Shown in pieces: positions 35,187 through 46,068 of a DNA stretch of 64,000 nucleotides. Made by a program: the position numbers and the translations under genes. The first letter of the stretch is position 1. Each line of letters begins with the position of its first letter. Under the pieces are notes generated by a model. The model was not told the origin of the DNA, did no database searches, and saw nothing but the letters and a program-made list of their open reading frames with translations. Origin of the DNA: Anagrus nilaparvatae (lineage: Eukaryota; Arthropoda; Insecta; Hymenoptera; Mymaridae); NCBI GenBank assembly GCA_022575985.1, contig JAKSXM010000147.1:18696001-18760000 (forward strand), given 5' to 3'.

Positions 35187-36899
35187 GACCACTTAGGTCT
35201 TACAAACTCAAATCGGAAAAATTTCCTTTCGCCTGACGCAATAAATAGTTATTTCATTACCACGCAAAATGCGTCAATATCAGCCAGTTCAGCCTGTTCT
35301 CCACAAGGCGCTTCTCAGAGGCTGCCATTTAAATTCAACAACATCACAAATGATGATTTACATTGGGCTTTCAAGCAATTTAGCACTCAATCTGTTGGTC
35401 CTGATAGAATATCCCTCAAAGTTCTAAAACTTTGTCTCCCTGCCCTCTCAAAAGTTTTCATGTCTTTGTTTAATAAATCTATAATATTAAATAAAATACC
35501 TTCAGCCTGGAAGCACAACAATATTTTACCAGTAGCCAAGACCCCCAACCCTACTACTCCTGCCGATTTTAGGCCTATTTCTCTTTTATGTATAATCTCA
35601 AAAATTCTGGAAAAAATTCTTCATATGCAAATCACTGAATATATCTCCCACCATAATATCCTTGACTCTTTTCAGCCTGGATTCTTAAAAAATCACAGTA
35701 CTAACTTTTTGCTAACAAATCTTACCGATGATATCTTTACAGGATTTCATCTAGATGTTATCACCATCTTACTCCAATTAGACTTATCTAAAGCTTTAGA
35801 TAGAGTTTCTCATGACATTCTACTTAAAAAACTCACTGCCATTGGCTTCTCTTTCCAAGCAGTAGGGTGGTTTGAAAAGTATTTACGTAATCGCACTCAG
35901 TCAGTCATATCAGATAATGAGTCCTCCTCAACAATCAATATTGTTAGCGGGGTCCCTCAAGGTTCTGTCCTTGGACCCTTACTCTTTCTTATCTATATAA
36001 ATGATCTTGGTAGGAAAATTATTTACTCCAAGCGCCTTATGTTCGCTGATGACCTCCAAATATATATTCAAGTACCTCACAAAGACTTCAACCTTGGTGT
36101 GTCCTTGCTTCAAAACGATCTCCACGAAATAGAAAATTGGTGCTCCTCCAACAACTTTAAAATTAATATTGATAAATCCAACTTCATGATTTTTGGCAAA
36201 AAATCCTCAAATTTCTTAGACACAAACTCTTCGTTTTACTTCAATGGTACTAGAATTCAGCTATCAAAAACTGTCAAAAACCTTGGCCTCCTTATTGACC
36301 AGGATATGAAATGGAGATCCCACATAAACTATATCGTAAAATCAGTAAATCATGTCCTCTATAGACTTAGACATTTTAAGCACCTGATAAATTCAAATCT
36401 ACGAAAACAGCTCATAACTGCACTAGTTTTTCCTATTCTTGGCTCTGGTGTTTTTCCAATGGGGAATCTACCCGATATGCAATATAAGCGTCTACAAAAG
36501 TTATTAAATGCCTCTGTTAGGTATGTATGTGATATTAGATATCCGTCTCGCACTTCCCCTGATAGAATTAAGCTTGGTTGGCTAAACGCAAAACTAAGAG
36601 CTAAATACCTAAGTGCTGTTAATATCTACAATATACTTAATAATGGAAAGCCATCTTACTTGAAGGAGAAAATAAAAATTTATATTCCCTCTAGAAACCT
36701 CCGTCCTAAAAACCGCCCTCACTTAGTCGTAGAAACTTCCATAAATCCCACCTACAACCACTCTTCTCTGGTCTATATGCTCTCATTCTGGAACTCCCTC
36801 CCCGAAGAAATCCGTCTGTCAAACTCAGTAGAAGTCTTCAAATCTAGTCTTCACCAATACCTTCTAGAGATTGACAGACGTGACTCATATCTCCGCTAA
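35187..36899 (+). CDS. LINE reverse transcriptase (jockey/CR1-like), near-intact 3' half
   Basis: The frame is open from 35187 to the stop at 36897-36899; the first ATG is at 35460 (479 codons). The true protein began upstream, as NFLSPDAINSYF before that ATG belongs to the conserved linker between endonuclease and RT. In order: PTTPADFRPISLL, LDLSKALDRVSHDIL (the usual Phe after KA is Leu), VPQGSVLGPLLF, FADD, and LGLLIDQDMKWRSHI. Then come the RYVCDIRYPSRTSPDR and FWNSLPEEIR C-terminal motifs. All RT catalytic residues are present. The endonuclease and ORF1 are lost by 5' truncation. Confidence 0.85.
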   Translation, partial: DHLGLTNSNRKNFLSPDAINSYFITTQNASISASSACSPQGASQRLPFKFNNITNDDLHWAFKQFSTQSVGPDRISLKVLKLCLPALSKVFMSLFNKSIILNKIPSAWKHNNILPVAKTPNPTTPADFRPISLLCIISKILEKILHMQITEYISHHNILDSFQPGFLKNHSTNFLLTNLTDDIFTGFHLDVITILLQLDLSKALDRVSHDILLKKLTAIGFSFQAVGWFEKYLRNRTQSVISDNESSSTINIVSGVPQGSVLGPLLFLIYINDLGRKIIYSKRLMFADDLQIYIQVPHKDFNLGVSLLQNDLHEIENWCSSNNFKINIDKSNFMIFGKKSSNFLDTNSSFYFNGTRIQLSKTVKNLGLLIDQDMKWRSHINYIVKSVNHVLYRLRHFKHLINSNLRKQLITALVFPILGSGVFPMGNLPDMQYKRLQKLLNASVRYVCDIRYPSRTSPDRIKLGWLNAKLRAKYLSAVNIYNILNNGKPSYLKEKIKIYIPSRNLRPKNRPHLVVETSINPTYNHSSLVYMLSFWNSLPEEIRLSNSVEVFKSSLHQYLLEIDRRDSYLR

Positions 36900-37168
36900 A
36901 TTCAGTTTTATTCCTTACATTCTTTTCCTTTACCTTTTTCTCTAGCTTCTTTTCTCCTACCTTTCTCTAAACCCCCTCTTACTTATACTCAAATTTATTG
37001 TATCCATTTGTTATTATTCATTAAATATTTGTTAATCAATTTTAGATTTTTATCAAATTTATATTTATCATATTTTATTAATGCGTAGCAACTAAAACAC
37101 TTTTGTAAATGTACTTCAAAATTTTGTACAACCTTGCACGATAATCCAATTAAAAAAAAAAAAAAAAA
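35187..37168 (+). mobile_element. 5'-truncated LINE with poly-A tail
   Basis: The coding frame is followed by a ~250-bp pyrimidine-rich 3' UTR and a run of about 19 A (37150-37168). The 5' boundary is at or before 35187, and a target duplication was not resolved. The poly-A tail fits the jockey group. Low mutational load suggests a young copy. Confidence 0.75.
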
Positions 37169-37189
37169 AATTATAATTTGTTCTTAAAT

Positions 37190-37700
37190 TTTATTTATAT
37201 ACAAAATAACGATTATTATTTATAAATTTTTATTTCAGCAAAAGTATAAATTCCTAATAAATATAAATTATAAGTTTCGGGCCATATATTTTGTAAGATG
37301 AAATTTTATGGCCTAAGCTAGGTAAACATTTAGTTTCAGTAAAAGTACATTTTAAAATACTGATACTGATTAAATTAATGTTTTTAAAACTGTAATAAAT
37401 TAAAGTTTAAATAAAACTAAGTTAAGTCTTGTTGTTTCCTAATCACAAGTTATATTATTATATTATAACTTTTGGGCCATAAATGTTGTGAGATGAAATT
37501 ATCTGTCCTAAGCTAATTAAATTTTTATTTCAGCAAAAGTTTACAGTAAACAGATAATTTTTTTTTACACAGCTGTTTCATATTGGGCTCACAGGCTGTT
37601 CTTTGAATATAATTCGCTTATATTATAACAATTTATCATCTTCAGAAACTGCTTAACTTGCCAGGCCCCTAAATAAGCAGTAAACGGCGTGAATGGAAAT
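37190..37700 (+). repeat. 95-bp repeat cluster, right block
   Basis: Direct copies of the TTGGGCCATAAATGTTGTGA / TTTCAGCAAAAGT unit are followed by the TTGCCAGGCCCCTAAATAA side block. These are homologous to 27753-28490 in the same orientation. Confidence 0.7.
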
Positions 37701-37887
37701 TGTATCAATAATTATCTATTATAAGAAACAACAGTTTAGTAGGCAATCAAATTTCTTGTTTTCAAATTTGAATTTTTTCTTAACAGATAATTTGGGTTAT
37801 AGCCTATATTGATTGTAAACATCTATCTTGGATATTTCTTTAATGAAGCTAATGGGAAATTATAACGATATACTCTAGACTAGCTAG
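37700..37887 (+). mobile_element. Helitron 3' copy without hairpin
   Basis: TCTATTATAAGAAACAAC (37724), CAATCAAATT and AAGCTAATGGGAAATTATAA match the Helitron at 53136-54329 but without its nested insertion. The end is CTAG followed by T (37884-37887). The GCGGGC hairpin of the other copy is not present. It serves as an empty-site control for the insertion at 53257. Confidence 0.5.
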
Positions 37888-38309
37888 TTTTAACTAAGTG
37901 TAAAAAAATTTACAATTTTATTAAAAAAATATTAAATAAATTGGAAATGATTTAAAAATATCGTAATAATAAGTAAGAATATTTTAAAAAGTAAAAATCT
38001 TGTTTAAGAATATGATTTTTCATTGTAAAACAAAGTTTTTGGAATATGAATTTAAGGATTATAGTAGTAACAATATTCATTAACGTGATCTTCCTAAAAA
38101 CTACCTATTTGTAAATCAACATTTTTTTTAAAAAGAGGATCATGAGTGAAAAAAGGAAATTAAACCCATTAACCAAAAAGTAGTTACTATGACCATTAAC
38201 TAAAAAGTAGTTACCCCCATAATAGCTCTATCCCATCAATAATAAATATTTTGTATATAATCTATAAATAAAATCGATTTCTTTTATTTCATTTTAATTA
38301 CCCACCGAT
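37888..38309. other. AT-rich stretch
   Basis: No gene seen. AACCAAAAAGTAGTTACTATG and its near-duplicate near 38180-38215 mirror the GGTCATAGTAACTAC sequence at 28600, so this is part of the inverted relation with the 28-kb block. Confidence 0.4.
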
Positions 38310-38800
38310 AAAATGGCTATTTAGAGGCCTGGCAAGTTAAGCAGTTTCTGAAGATAACAAATTGTTATAATATAAACTAATTATATTTAAAGTACAGCCT
38401 GTGAGCCCAATATGAAAAAGCTGTGTAAGAAAAATTATCTGTTTACTGTAAACTTTTGCTGAAATAAAAATTTACTTAGCTAAGGCCATATAATTTTATC
38501 TCACAACATTTATGGCCCAAAACTTATATTATATTTATTAGGAATTAATACTTTTGCTGAAATAAAAATTTACTTAGCTTTGGCCATATAACTTCATCTC
38601 ACAACGTTTATGGCCCAAAAGTTATAATATAACTTGTGATTAGGAAACAACAAGACTTAACTTAGTTTTAATTATACTTTAATTTATTAAAGTTTTAAAA
38701 ACATTAATTTAATCAGTATAAGTATTTTAAAATGTATTTTTACTGATTATATATACACTGAGAAAAAAATTTTCTTGACCCTTGAACACAAATATTAAAG
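38310..38800 (-). repeat. 95-bp repeat cluster, inverted
   Basis: The side block and units of the 27.8-kb and 37.2-kb clusters recur here inverted. The end is CACTGAGAAAAAAATTTTC then TTGACC, the mirror of the sequence at 27753-27775. CACTGAG after TA resembles the ends of the TA-inserted MITEs in this window. Confidence 0.7.
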
Positions 38801-39000
38801 ATAATAATTTTAATTTTTTTTTTTTAAATAATTAATAAAAAAGGCAAATAGTTAAGAAAAAATTTTTCAAAAAAGTAATTATAAGATTCAAGATATCGAG
38901 AAAAACGATACTTCTAGATATTAGTACTTTCATGGAAAAAATAAGGTATTACATCCAAATTAAAAAAAAAATTTTGGTGAAAAAATTTTGAAAAAAAATT
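38801..39000. other. AT-rich stretch with dispersed repeat
   Basis: Holds another copy of the GATATCGAG...TAGTACTTTCATGGAA repeat seen at 21535 and 21830. No gene. Confidence 0.4.
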
Positions 39001-39990
39001 AGGCTAAAAATAATGAGAACAAATTTTTTAGACAAAATAAGAACTACAACATTTAGATTAATTGTTTTTCTTTTGTGTATTTCTTTGGAACCTGCAAAGA
39101 AATAATTCAATAAGTCAATAGGTTCTAATGAATAAATAGAACTTTACAAAAGCAACATAGTTACTTTAATTAATGAAGTTCTTGTTTTAGTTCATTTGCT
39201 CTTATAATTATAGTTATTATCAATAACAGAAACGAGATGTTACTTTTAACTTAAAGATTTCTGGATAAAATTGGAAACCTGAATAGTATGAATCATAAAG
39301 TTTTTATCTTTTAGTTTTTATAAGTAAATAGAATTAGGGAAAACAAACTTCAAGACTTCAGCATTTCAAGTTCCCAGTTTGATAAAGAAATTTAAACTAA
39401 AAGTAATATACATTTGTTTGGTTATCGATAATAATTAAAATTACAAGAAAAAATGTTTCAGAGACAAAAAAAAAACTGCAACATTTGGACTAATTGAGTT
39501 GCTTTTTTGTAGTTCTATTTATTCATTGAAACCTGCAAAGAAATAATTTTGGCCTATATCTGGTTCAGAATTATTAATACTGATTATAAAAACTTATGCG
39601 AGCTATCCGAAAATTAGTTATTTTTAATATTAGATGTTTTGAACCTGATCAGGTTATAATTTAAGATTAATGAATAATTACAGTCAACAGGTTCTAAAGA
39701 ATAATTAGAACTACACAAAAGTAACACAACTAATTTAATTAATGCATTTCTTGTTTTCGTTCTGGAGTATTTGCTCTTATAATTATATATTATCAATAAC
39801 CAAAACAAGATGTTACGTATAGCTTAAAAATTTCTGTTTAAAATTAATCAGTATTAATAATTCTGAACCAGATACAGGCCAAAAATATTTCTCTGCAGGT
39901 TCTAATGGATAAATAGAACTTCATAAAAGCAACACAGCTAATATAAATAATGCAGTTCTTGTTTTGGTTGAATAGTACTATATGATTGTT
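39001..39990. repeat. Foldback repeats around AGAAC / GTTCT modules
   Basis: The arms 39447-39570 and 39850-39968 are inverted copies (ATTATTAATACTGATTA against TAATCAGTATTAATAATTC; TTGGCCTATATCTGG against CCAGATACAGGCCAA). A related module set at 39015-39250 forms its own smaller inverted pair. The modules contain AATAAATAGAAC, AAAAGCAACAC and AGTTCTTGTTTT. No coding sequence. Confidence 0.65.
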
Positions 39991-40930
39991 TTTATTTTTC
40001 ATTCAAGTTTTACTTAACTATCAAGAAATCCATTAATGGAGTAGTCTTTGTTCTTACGATGAATGTTCTGGAGTTCAAAAGGAAGTAGAATTATTACACC
40101 ATACGAGTTTTATCGTCCTTAGATACTGATTATATGTTTTCTGCAATTAATGAGTTTTTAAACTGCAGAGAGGGCGAGAGCAGACGCTATACTCTATACA
40201 ATAAAATGTTTTCTTCTTCTTCTTTTTTTTGCCATAAACAATACTCTATACATCGCACCTTTTTCTGATGCTGTGGCCAAATTAGCAAATCCACGTGCAT
40301 GAAATTCAGAATCTACAATCTACTGATTAATACCTTTCGATTAAAAAAAGAAACGCATCGATACGATAATTTAAACCGATTTTGATAAAAAAAGTTTGAA
40401 GGGTTATAAATCTATTTTTTATCAATATTTTTTAGAAAATACAAAGTTTCCAGAAAGTGAAAGAGTCACAGAACCCATGGTTGAATTTTGGTAAAAAACT
40501 ATTGATTTTTAGTGAAATTATAGCAATTTGAAAATGACCATGAAAACTGTTCAGTTTTATTTCTACTTTTTTGCTTTTTTGCTCCGTTTTTGGTCATAAC
40601 TCTTGTCCTAATTAACTTAGAAACTTGACTTTCCGTATAGGAGTAAAAGAAACAGTTTCCTATATGAAAAATTTTATCCGGATGTTTTGTGAACATTTTT
40701 ATGGAAAATATGAGTAAAAGTTCAGTAGATCGCATCCTTTTTTATCCGACAGTATATATATATATGGATTGAAACGGCGTGAATAAAACACCTCATTTAG
40801 GAGAAAACTATATTGGGTGCACAATGAAACTTGTATTAACTATTTTTGTGCATTCACTATGAATAGAATTATTCGCATGAAGTACACTCACTTCTCTTAT
40901 CTTTTTTCAAACCATATAGATATATAGATA
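39991..40930. other. AT-rich stretch, no gene seen
   Basis: A short TTC/TTCT microsatellite near 40210-40228 and a TA run near 40752 are the only local features. No coding signal that I can support. Confidence 0.4.
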
Positions 40931-40934
40931 TACC

Positions 40935-41270
40935 TCGAAAGAACTTAGAAATCCCTAGCTCCATTAAAACAGATTGGGGTCTTAACTCATTTCAAATTGA
41001 TATGCCCATTTTTGGAACAATATTCCCTCATGCGTTCGTAACATCTACTCGTTAACTCATTTTAAGAAGAGTATTAGACAATATCTATTTTTGATGTGAT
41101 CATGTTTGACACATATTAAAATATTATATGACTTTACTAATTGATTGACTGACTTAACTCTTATTGACTGAATGTTTTAACCTAATTCCTGCTAATATAT
41201 ATTTATAAAATCCACTACTGTAAATATTTATTATCATATTCCACATATTTATTTAAATTTAACTTATTCT
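40935..41270 (+). pseudogene. LINE C-terminal fragment
   Basis: The plus strand encodes LEIPSSIKTDWGLNSFQI followed by a frameshifted FWNSIP-like block, the C-terminal end of a LINE RT protein, and then a 3' UTR. The same block is better preserved at 56620-56785, so both are 5'-truncated copies of one LINE family. Confidence 0.65.
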
Positions 41271-41326
41271 ATGTATAAAAAAAAGATTTGATTATTATTT
41301 TAAATTTATATAATTTATTTATATGT

Positions 41327-42790
41327 AGGGAAGTAAAGAAATCCGTGATTTGGCCAAATCATTATTATTTTGGCCAAATTGTACGTAGTAGACTAATAGA
41401 AGTTCCGATCGCCTACTTCCCTAAAATTTTTAGTGAAGTAGACGAAAATTATAGCTGTTGTCTACTACACCGATAGCCTTTAGGGAAGTAGACGAATTAT
41501 CTACTTCACTGATAGTAAACTAATTATAGCTGTTGTCTACTACACCGATAGCCTTTAGGGAAGTAGACGAATTATCTACTTCACTGATAGTAAACTAATT
41601 TATTTTATTTGTCTACTGTTGTTGTCATAGATTGTTGAGTAGTAGCTTCACATAAAGAAATTAAAACATCTTTAGGCACTTCGGAAACTTGAATTAGCTT
41701 TGATTTACATTTATGCAAATCGGTCTCGGAAAATATCTGATTATGACACCGTTTTTTGTTCCGATTTTATATAAATCATTCTTTTTGTCCAATACGACGC
41801 CTCGTATGTTGGGAAAATCTAATGGCCTACGGTCAACTGATGGTACTGTTACAGTAACTTCATCACCTTCATCTAGAGGAGGAAAAGTCTCAGAGCAAAA
41901 ATTCATCATCTTTTCAGCTGCTTTTTTGTCTCTTACAGCAATCATCTCTTTTCTGATTTAGATTATTTTCTCTTATGCAAATTTTGCACAATTACTCCTT
42001 AAATTTACCGTCAAACACCTTTGCAAAACCGATAAACACTGAAACTCATTGGCGGTAAATTCTATAAGAGTTTTATTTACGTTATATCTATCGTATAGAA
42101 TAAATAAACAAACCTTGAATAGTTTGAATTTCTTTTGGTACTAACAGACTAGCCACACTACAAAATAAAATGAAAATAAAAATAAAATTAAAAAATTATC
42201 AGTGGAGGAGGAAACCACCCTTTTTAAAATATTTTTACTTACGTATTAATAATTAATTACAATTAATAATTTAATAATTATTCACGTAATTGTTAGTTAA
42301 TTAAGTGATTTTAATAAATATTTCATTTATTACCTTAATTTTATTTGATTATCGATGAAATAACAGTTTCCCCCTTCACTGATAATTTATTAATTTGATT
42401 TTTATTTTCATTTTATTTTGCTGTGTGGCAGGTCTGTAAATAATAATAAATAAAATTTGAAATAAAAATGTAAATGTCAATGTTTAATAAGAAATGTTTA
42501 TATAATATAATATATCAGGCATATAAACACCAAATTCTCTTTGTTTTTTACTTCCCCTAACAGCCATCCGTGAAGTAGGCAAATAAAATCAATTACTTTC
42601 CTCCACTGACTTTATTTCAGTGAAGTAGACGACTCGTCTACTTCCCTAAAGGTTATCGGAGTAGTTGACAACAGCTATAATTTTCGTCTACTTCACTAAT
42701 AATTTTAGGGAAGTAGGCGATCGATGCATCCATTAGTCTACTAAGTACAATTTGGCCAAATCACTAGGGGTAGTGATATTGACAATTGAC
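41327..42790. mobile_element. Ginger-like DNA transposon remnant, copy 1
   Basis: Long inverted ends (about 200 bp each) carry subterminal repeats. Motifs include GGGAAGTAGACGA, GATTTGGCCAAAT, TCGATCGCCTACTTCCC-like blocks and ATTATAGCTGTTGTCTAC. Between them lies a short minus-strand coding remnant (41620-41945). A second copy with the same ends is at 61027-62515. The integrase core itself is missing from both, so these are internally deleted copies. Confidence 0.7.
41620..41945 (-). pseudogene. Integrase-type transposase C-terminal segment
   Basis: The frame 41694-41945 contains DEGDEVTVTVPSVDR, then LDFPNIRGVVLDKKND and LYKIGTKNGVI. This matches the beta-rich C-terminal module found after the integrase core in Ginger-type transposases and in domesticated relatives such as KRBA2/SCAND3. 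A frameshift near 41735 is followed by TDLHKCKSKLIQVSEVPKDV in the next frame, which overlaps the start of the second copy's frame at 61.9 kb. The Cys-rich tail is replaced here by the terminal repeat. Confidence 0.65.
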
Positions 42791-42839
42791 GTACAATTTG
42801 GCCAAATTATTAGGGATAGTGATATTGACATTATGATAG

Positions 42840-44880
42840 TGACACCTGGGGCTTTGGTTACAAAGTCGTAATGAGCAAGTTGAACCGGGGGTCCGATAAT
42901 ACGATGAACGCGGCGACGACCGAAAGAATAGTGGGCGTTATCTTCCCTGAACAGCCCATTCGGGAGAATCCGGTAGAGAGAATACCCAGGGATGAAGTGC
43001 CACTATTAATACACTAAGCGAGGCTGAGATGGTCAAGGCTATCAAAGCCATGAAAAATGGCAAGACGCCAGGACCGGATGGGATACCAGCGGAGGTCCTC
43101 AAACGGGCCGTTAAAGTAATCCTTGGTATCCTGCTGGGCATGTTTAATGCTTGCTTGGTGGCGGTCTTTCCGAGGGAGTGGAAGGTGGCTCGCCTCGTGC
43201 TCCTGAACAAAGGAAAAGGAGGAGTATCCGACTCTCCTTCATCTAACAGATTACTATGTATGTTAAATACCATTGGCAAGGTGATAGAGAGCATGCTTCG
43301 GGCTAGACTAAGACTAGCGATCGTGGAGGGCGGTGATCTCTCTGAGAAACAGCACGGGTTTCGCGAGGGGCATTCCACCATAGACGCTAACAGGCGTGTC
43401 GTAAATACCGTAATGGTAGAGAGAGAAAGGCTGCACGAGAACTGAATGGACTTCCTAATGGTAACGTTAGATGATAAAAACGCCTTCAACTCGGCCAGGT
43501 GGGACGATATGTTCCGATCTCTCGAGCAGGAATTCCAGATACCCAGATACCTGGGCAAAGTCCTAAAGGATTACCTGTGGGACCGAAGGCTGCTGTACGA
43601 CACGCTGGATGGTAGGCGGGAAAAAGCGAAAGCGCGGGCATTGCTTAAGGGTCGGTTCTTGGAATAACCATCCACCTGACCTGTGGAATGCCTTTTATGA
43701 TGGCTTGCTGCGCGTTGAGCTCCCGAAAGGAGTCTGTCTGATCGGATACCCGGATGACGTGGCCCTAACCATAAAGGTTAGAGGGAAAGAAGTGGCCAAA
43801 CAGAAGCTGAATCAAGTCATGAAACATATCGACCTCTAGATGGGTGAACACGGGCTCCTGCTCGTGATCCCAAAAACGGAGATCGTACTACTGACCCGTC
43901 GAAGGGTTCCCACCATATTACATTAACGTCGACGATGGTGGGAATTCTCACTCGATCCAAACCAAAACATCGGTGAAGTACCTGGTAGTTTTGCTTGACA
44001 ACAAGCCGAGCTTCTAGGAAAAATTTCAGAAGACGAGGGAAAAGGCCGCGTCGATCGCATCCTTCCTGTCAAGGCTCATGGCCAAGATAGGGGAGCCTAA
44101 ACCAGGAAAGCGTAGACTCCTGATGTCCGTGGTGACATTGTTCTGCTATACGGCTCGGAGGTTTGGGCGTATGCCGCCCGAATCATGAAGTACAGGCATA
44201 AGATCTGCTCTGTACAGAGGCAAACGGCACTCAGGATCACCAGCGCATACCAAACAGTATCACTATCAGCGATTCAGGTGGTAGCTAGTATCCTTCCTAT
44301 TGACCTGCTAGCATTGGACCTGAAGGCTTGGGCAGGATACAAACATGGGTAGGTAGATTTCTATCTCACCCAGTTCTTAACAGGTCACGGATACTTCCGT
44401 GACATGCTGAGGAAGTGGCACAAGGTGGAAACACGCCAGCGTTTACACTGTCCGGGTGAGATGGATACCGTAGAGCACACATTCTTCGGATGTGTGTGCT
44501 ACTCGGAGGGGTGCCAACCCTTCCCGACTTGGAGGCCAGAGCGAGTGGTCCCGGAAATGCTACGAAGTCATGAAAACTGGAACAAAGTAGCAGAGTACGT
44601 GAGGACCACTCTGTTGTCGAAAAAGGAGGAAGGCTTTCTATCGTAGAGAGCAAGGCAGCGGCCAGTTGCCTAGGTTGCCCGTCACAAACAGAAGTTATAC
44701 GTGAAAAGGGAGTTCCGGTTTTGGGCAAACAAGCGCAGGGAGGTTTATAGTGTGTTTATCCAGTAAAAATCTTGGGCGAAACCAGCGACCAAGTTCGCCG
44801 GAAGTCTACGGGTTGTACTTGTACAACTGGACGGTCATGGAAATTTGGCCCGCAAATACTCCACGGCTAATGCAAGATTC
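42840..44880 (+). pseudogene. R1-clade LINE reverse transcriptase and C-terminus, decayed
   Basis: This GC-rich island reads, over several frames, ERIVGVIFPEQPIRENP, MKNGKTPGPDGIPAEVLKRA, EKQHGFREGHSTIDA and VTLDDKNAFNSARWDDM. The catalytic box reads YPDD instead of YADD. The C-terminal CPGEMDTVEHTFFGC knuckle and NWNKVAEYVRTTLLSKKEEG follow. The order and the Cys/His tail are those of R1/RT1-type elements. A TGA at 43443, frameshifts near 43650 and 43840 and the YPDD change make it inactive. Base composition differs sharply from the surroundings, so it has kept its own codon bias. Confidence 0.8.
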
Positions 44881-45218
44881 ACAAGATTCCCCTAAAAAAA
44901 AAAATAATAATATAAAAATTATGTATTAAGGTGGCTCACGGAGTTTATAAAAAACGAATAATATGAACTAAAATTTACTGGAGATGAAGATATTTAAAAA
45001 AAACCTGGTAAGTGCGTCGTGGGACGTCCTATGGAAGTGAAAACTGAAAATTTTTGTGACTATTTTTTATTAAATAAAAATACTTAAGTAATAATAAAAA
45101 TAATTAAAATAAATAAACACACTAAAAAATAACGGGAAAAATAAGCATTAAAAAAAAGTGCCGGTGTACAAACAAATGCGTATACACAAATGCCTATACT
45201 CTGTGTGTCACATATATA

Positions 45219-45306
45219 CCGGGTGGAACACAATTACCGCGGATTTTTACATAGCTAGTATATATTCAAACAGTGTTAATAACCGCGGTAATTGTGTTCC
45301 ACCCTG
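45219..45306. mobile_element. 88-bp MITE inserted at TA
   Basis: CCGGGTGGAACACAATTACC and, inverted, CAGGGTGGAACACAATTACC are followed by GCGG in both arms. They are 24-bp near-perfect ends flanked by TA (45217-45218, 45307-45308). The loop is about 40 bp. This is a miniature Tc1/mariner-type element. Confidence 0.75.
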
Positions 45307-46068
45307 TATATATATATTATATATATGTGTTTGTAAGAAGGAAGAGAGAATTGGATATCTATATATTATATATATATATGTATATTAGAATTCGGTGGTC
45401 GCATCTTCCGTCGCTGTTGCCTCGGCCGCGTTAAACTTTTTAAAAAATGACCCCTAGTATAAAAATTTTTTTTTTGTTGACCCTGAAAATAAGTTAATGT
45501 CTCCTTTTTTGTCAATTCAATGGTCTTGTCCATCAATCTAACAGGGATTTTTTATTTCCATATTAATCAAGCTTCAATTTAAAAAAAAATTTGGGCCAAA
45601 ACTTACTTGGAGGGGTTAAACAATTCTGGTAAACCTATGAAGATACGTTTTTTTTAATAAAAATAAGTTAACGCAGCCGGTTTCGTCAACTAAATAGTCT
45701 TGTCCATCAAAAAATTTGGTCAATAAATTACTTGGAGGGGGTAAAAAGATGAAGTACAACGCGACAGGAAACGATTTTTGAACCTAAAAATAAGTTAAGG
45801 TCTCCTGTTTTGTCGATTAAATGGTCTTGTCCATCAATCTAACAGGGATTTTTTATTTCCAGATTAATCAAGCATTAGTTTAAAAAAAAATTTGGGCCTA
45901 AAAATTAGTTGGAGGGGTTAAAAAATTCTGGTAAACCTATGAAGATACGTTTTTTTTAATAAAAATAAGTTAACGCCACCAGTTTCGTCAACTAAATAGT
46001 CTTGTCCATCAATCTAATAAGAAATTTTTATTTCCATATTGATCAAGCATTAATTTAAAAAGACAATC

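Noticed and set aside
42938..43558. 206-codon minus-strand frame
   Set aside because: Antisense shadow of the R1 reverse transcriptase; no independent support.
45158..45388. 76-codon frame near the 88-bp MITE
   Set aside because: It runs through the MITE and TA-rich sequence and has no protein-like composition.
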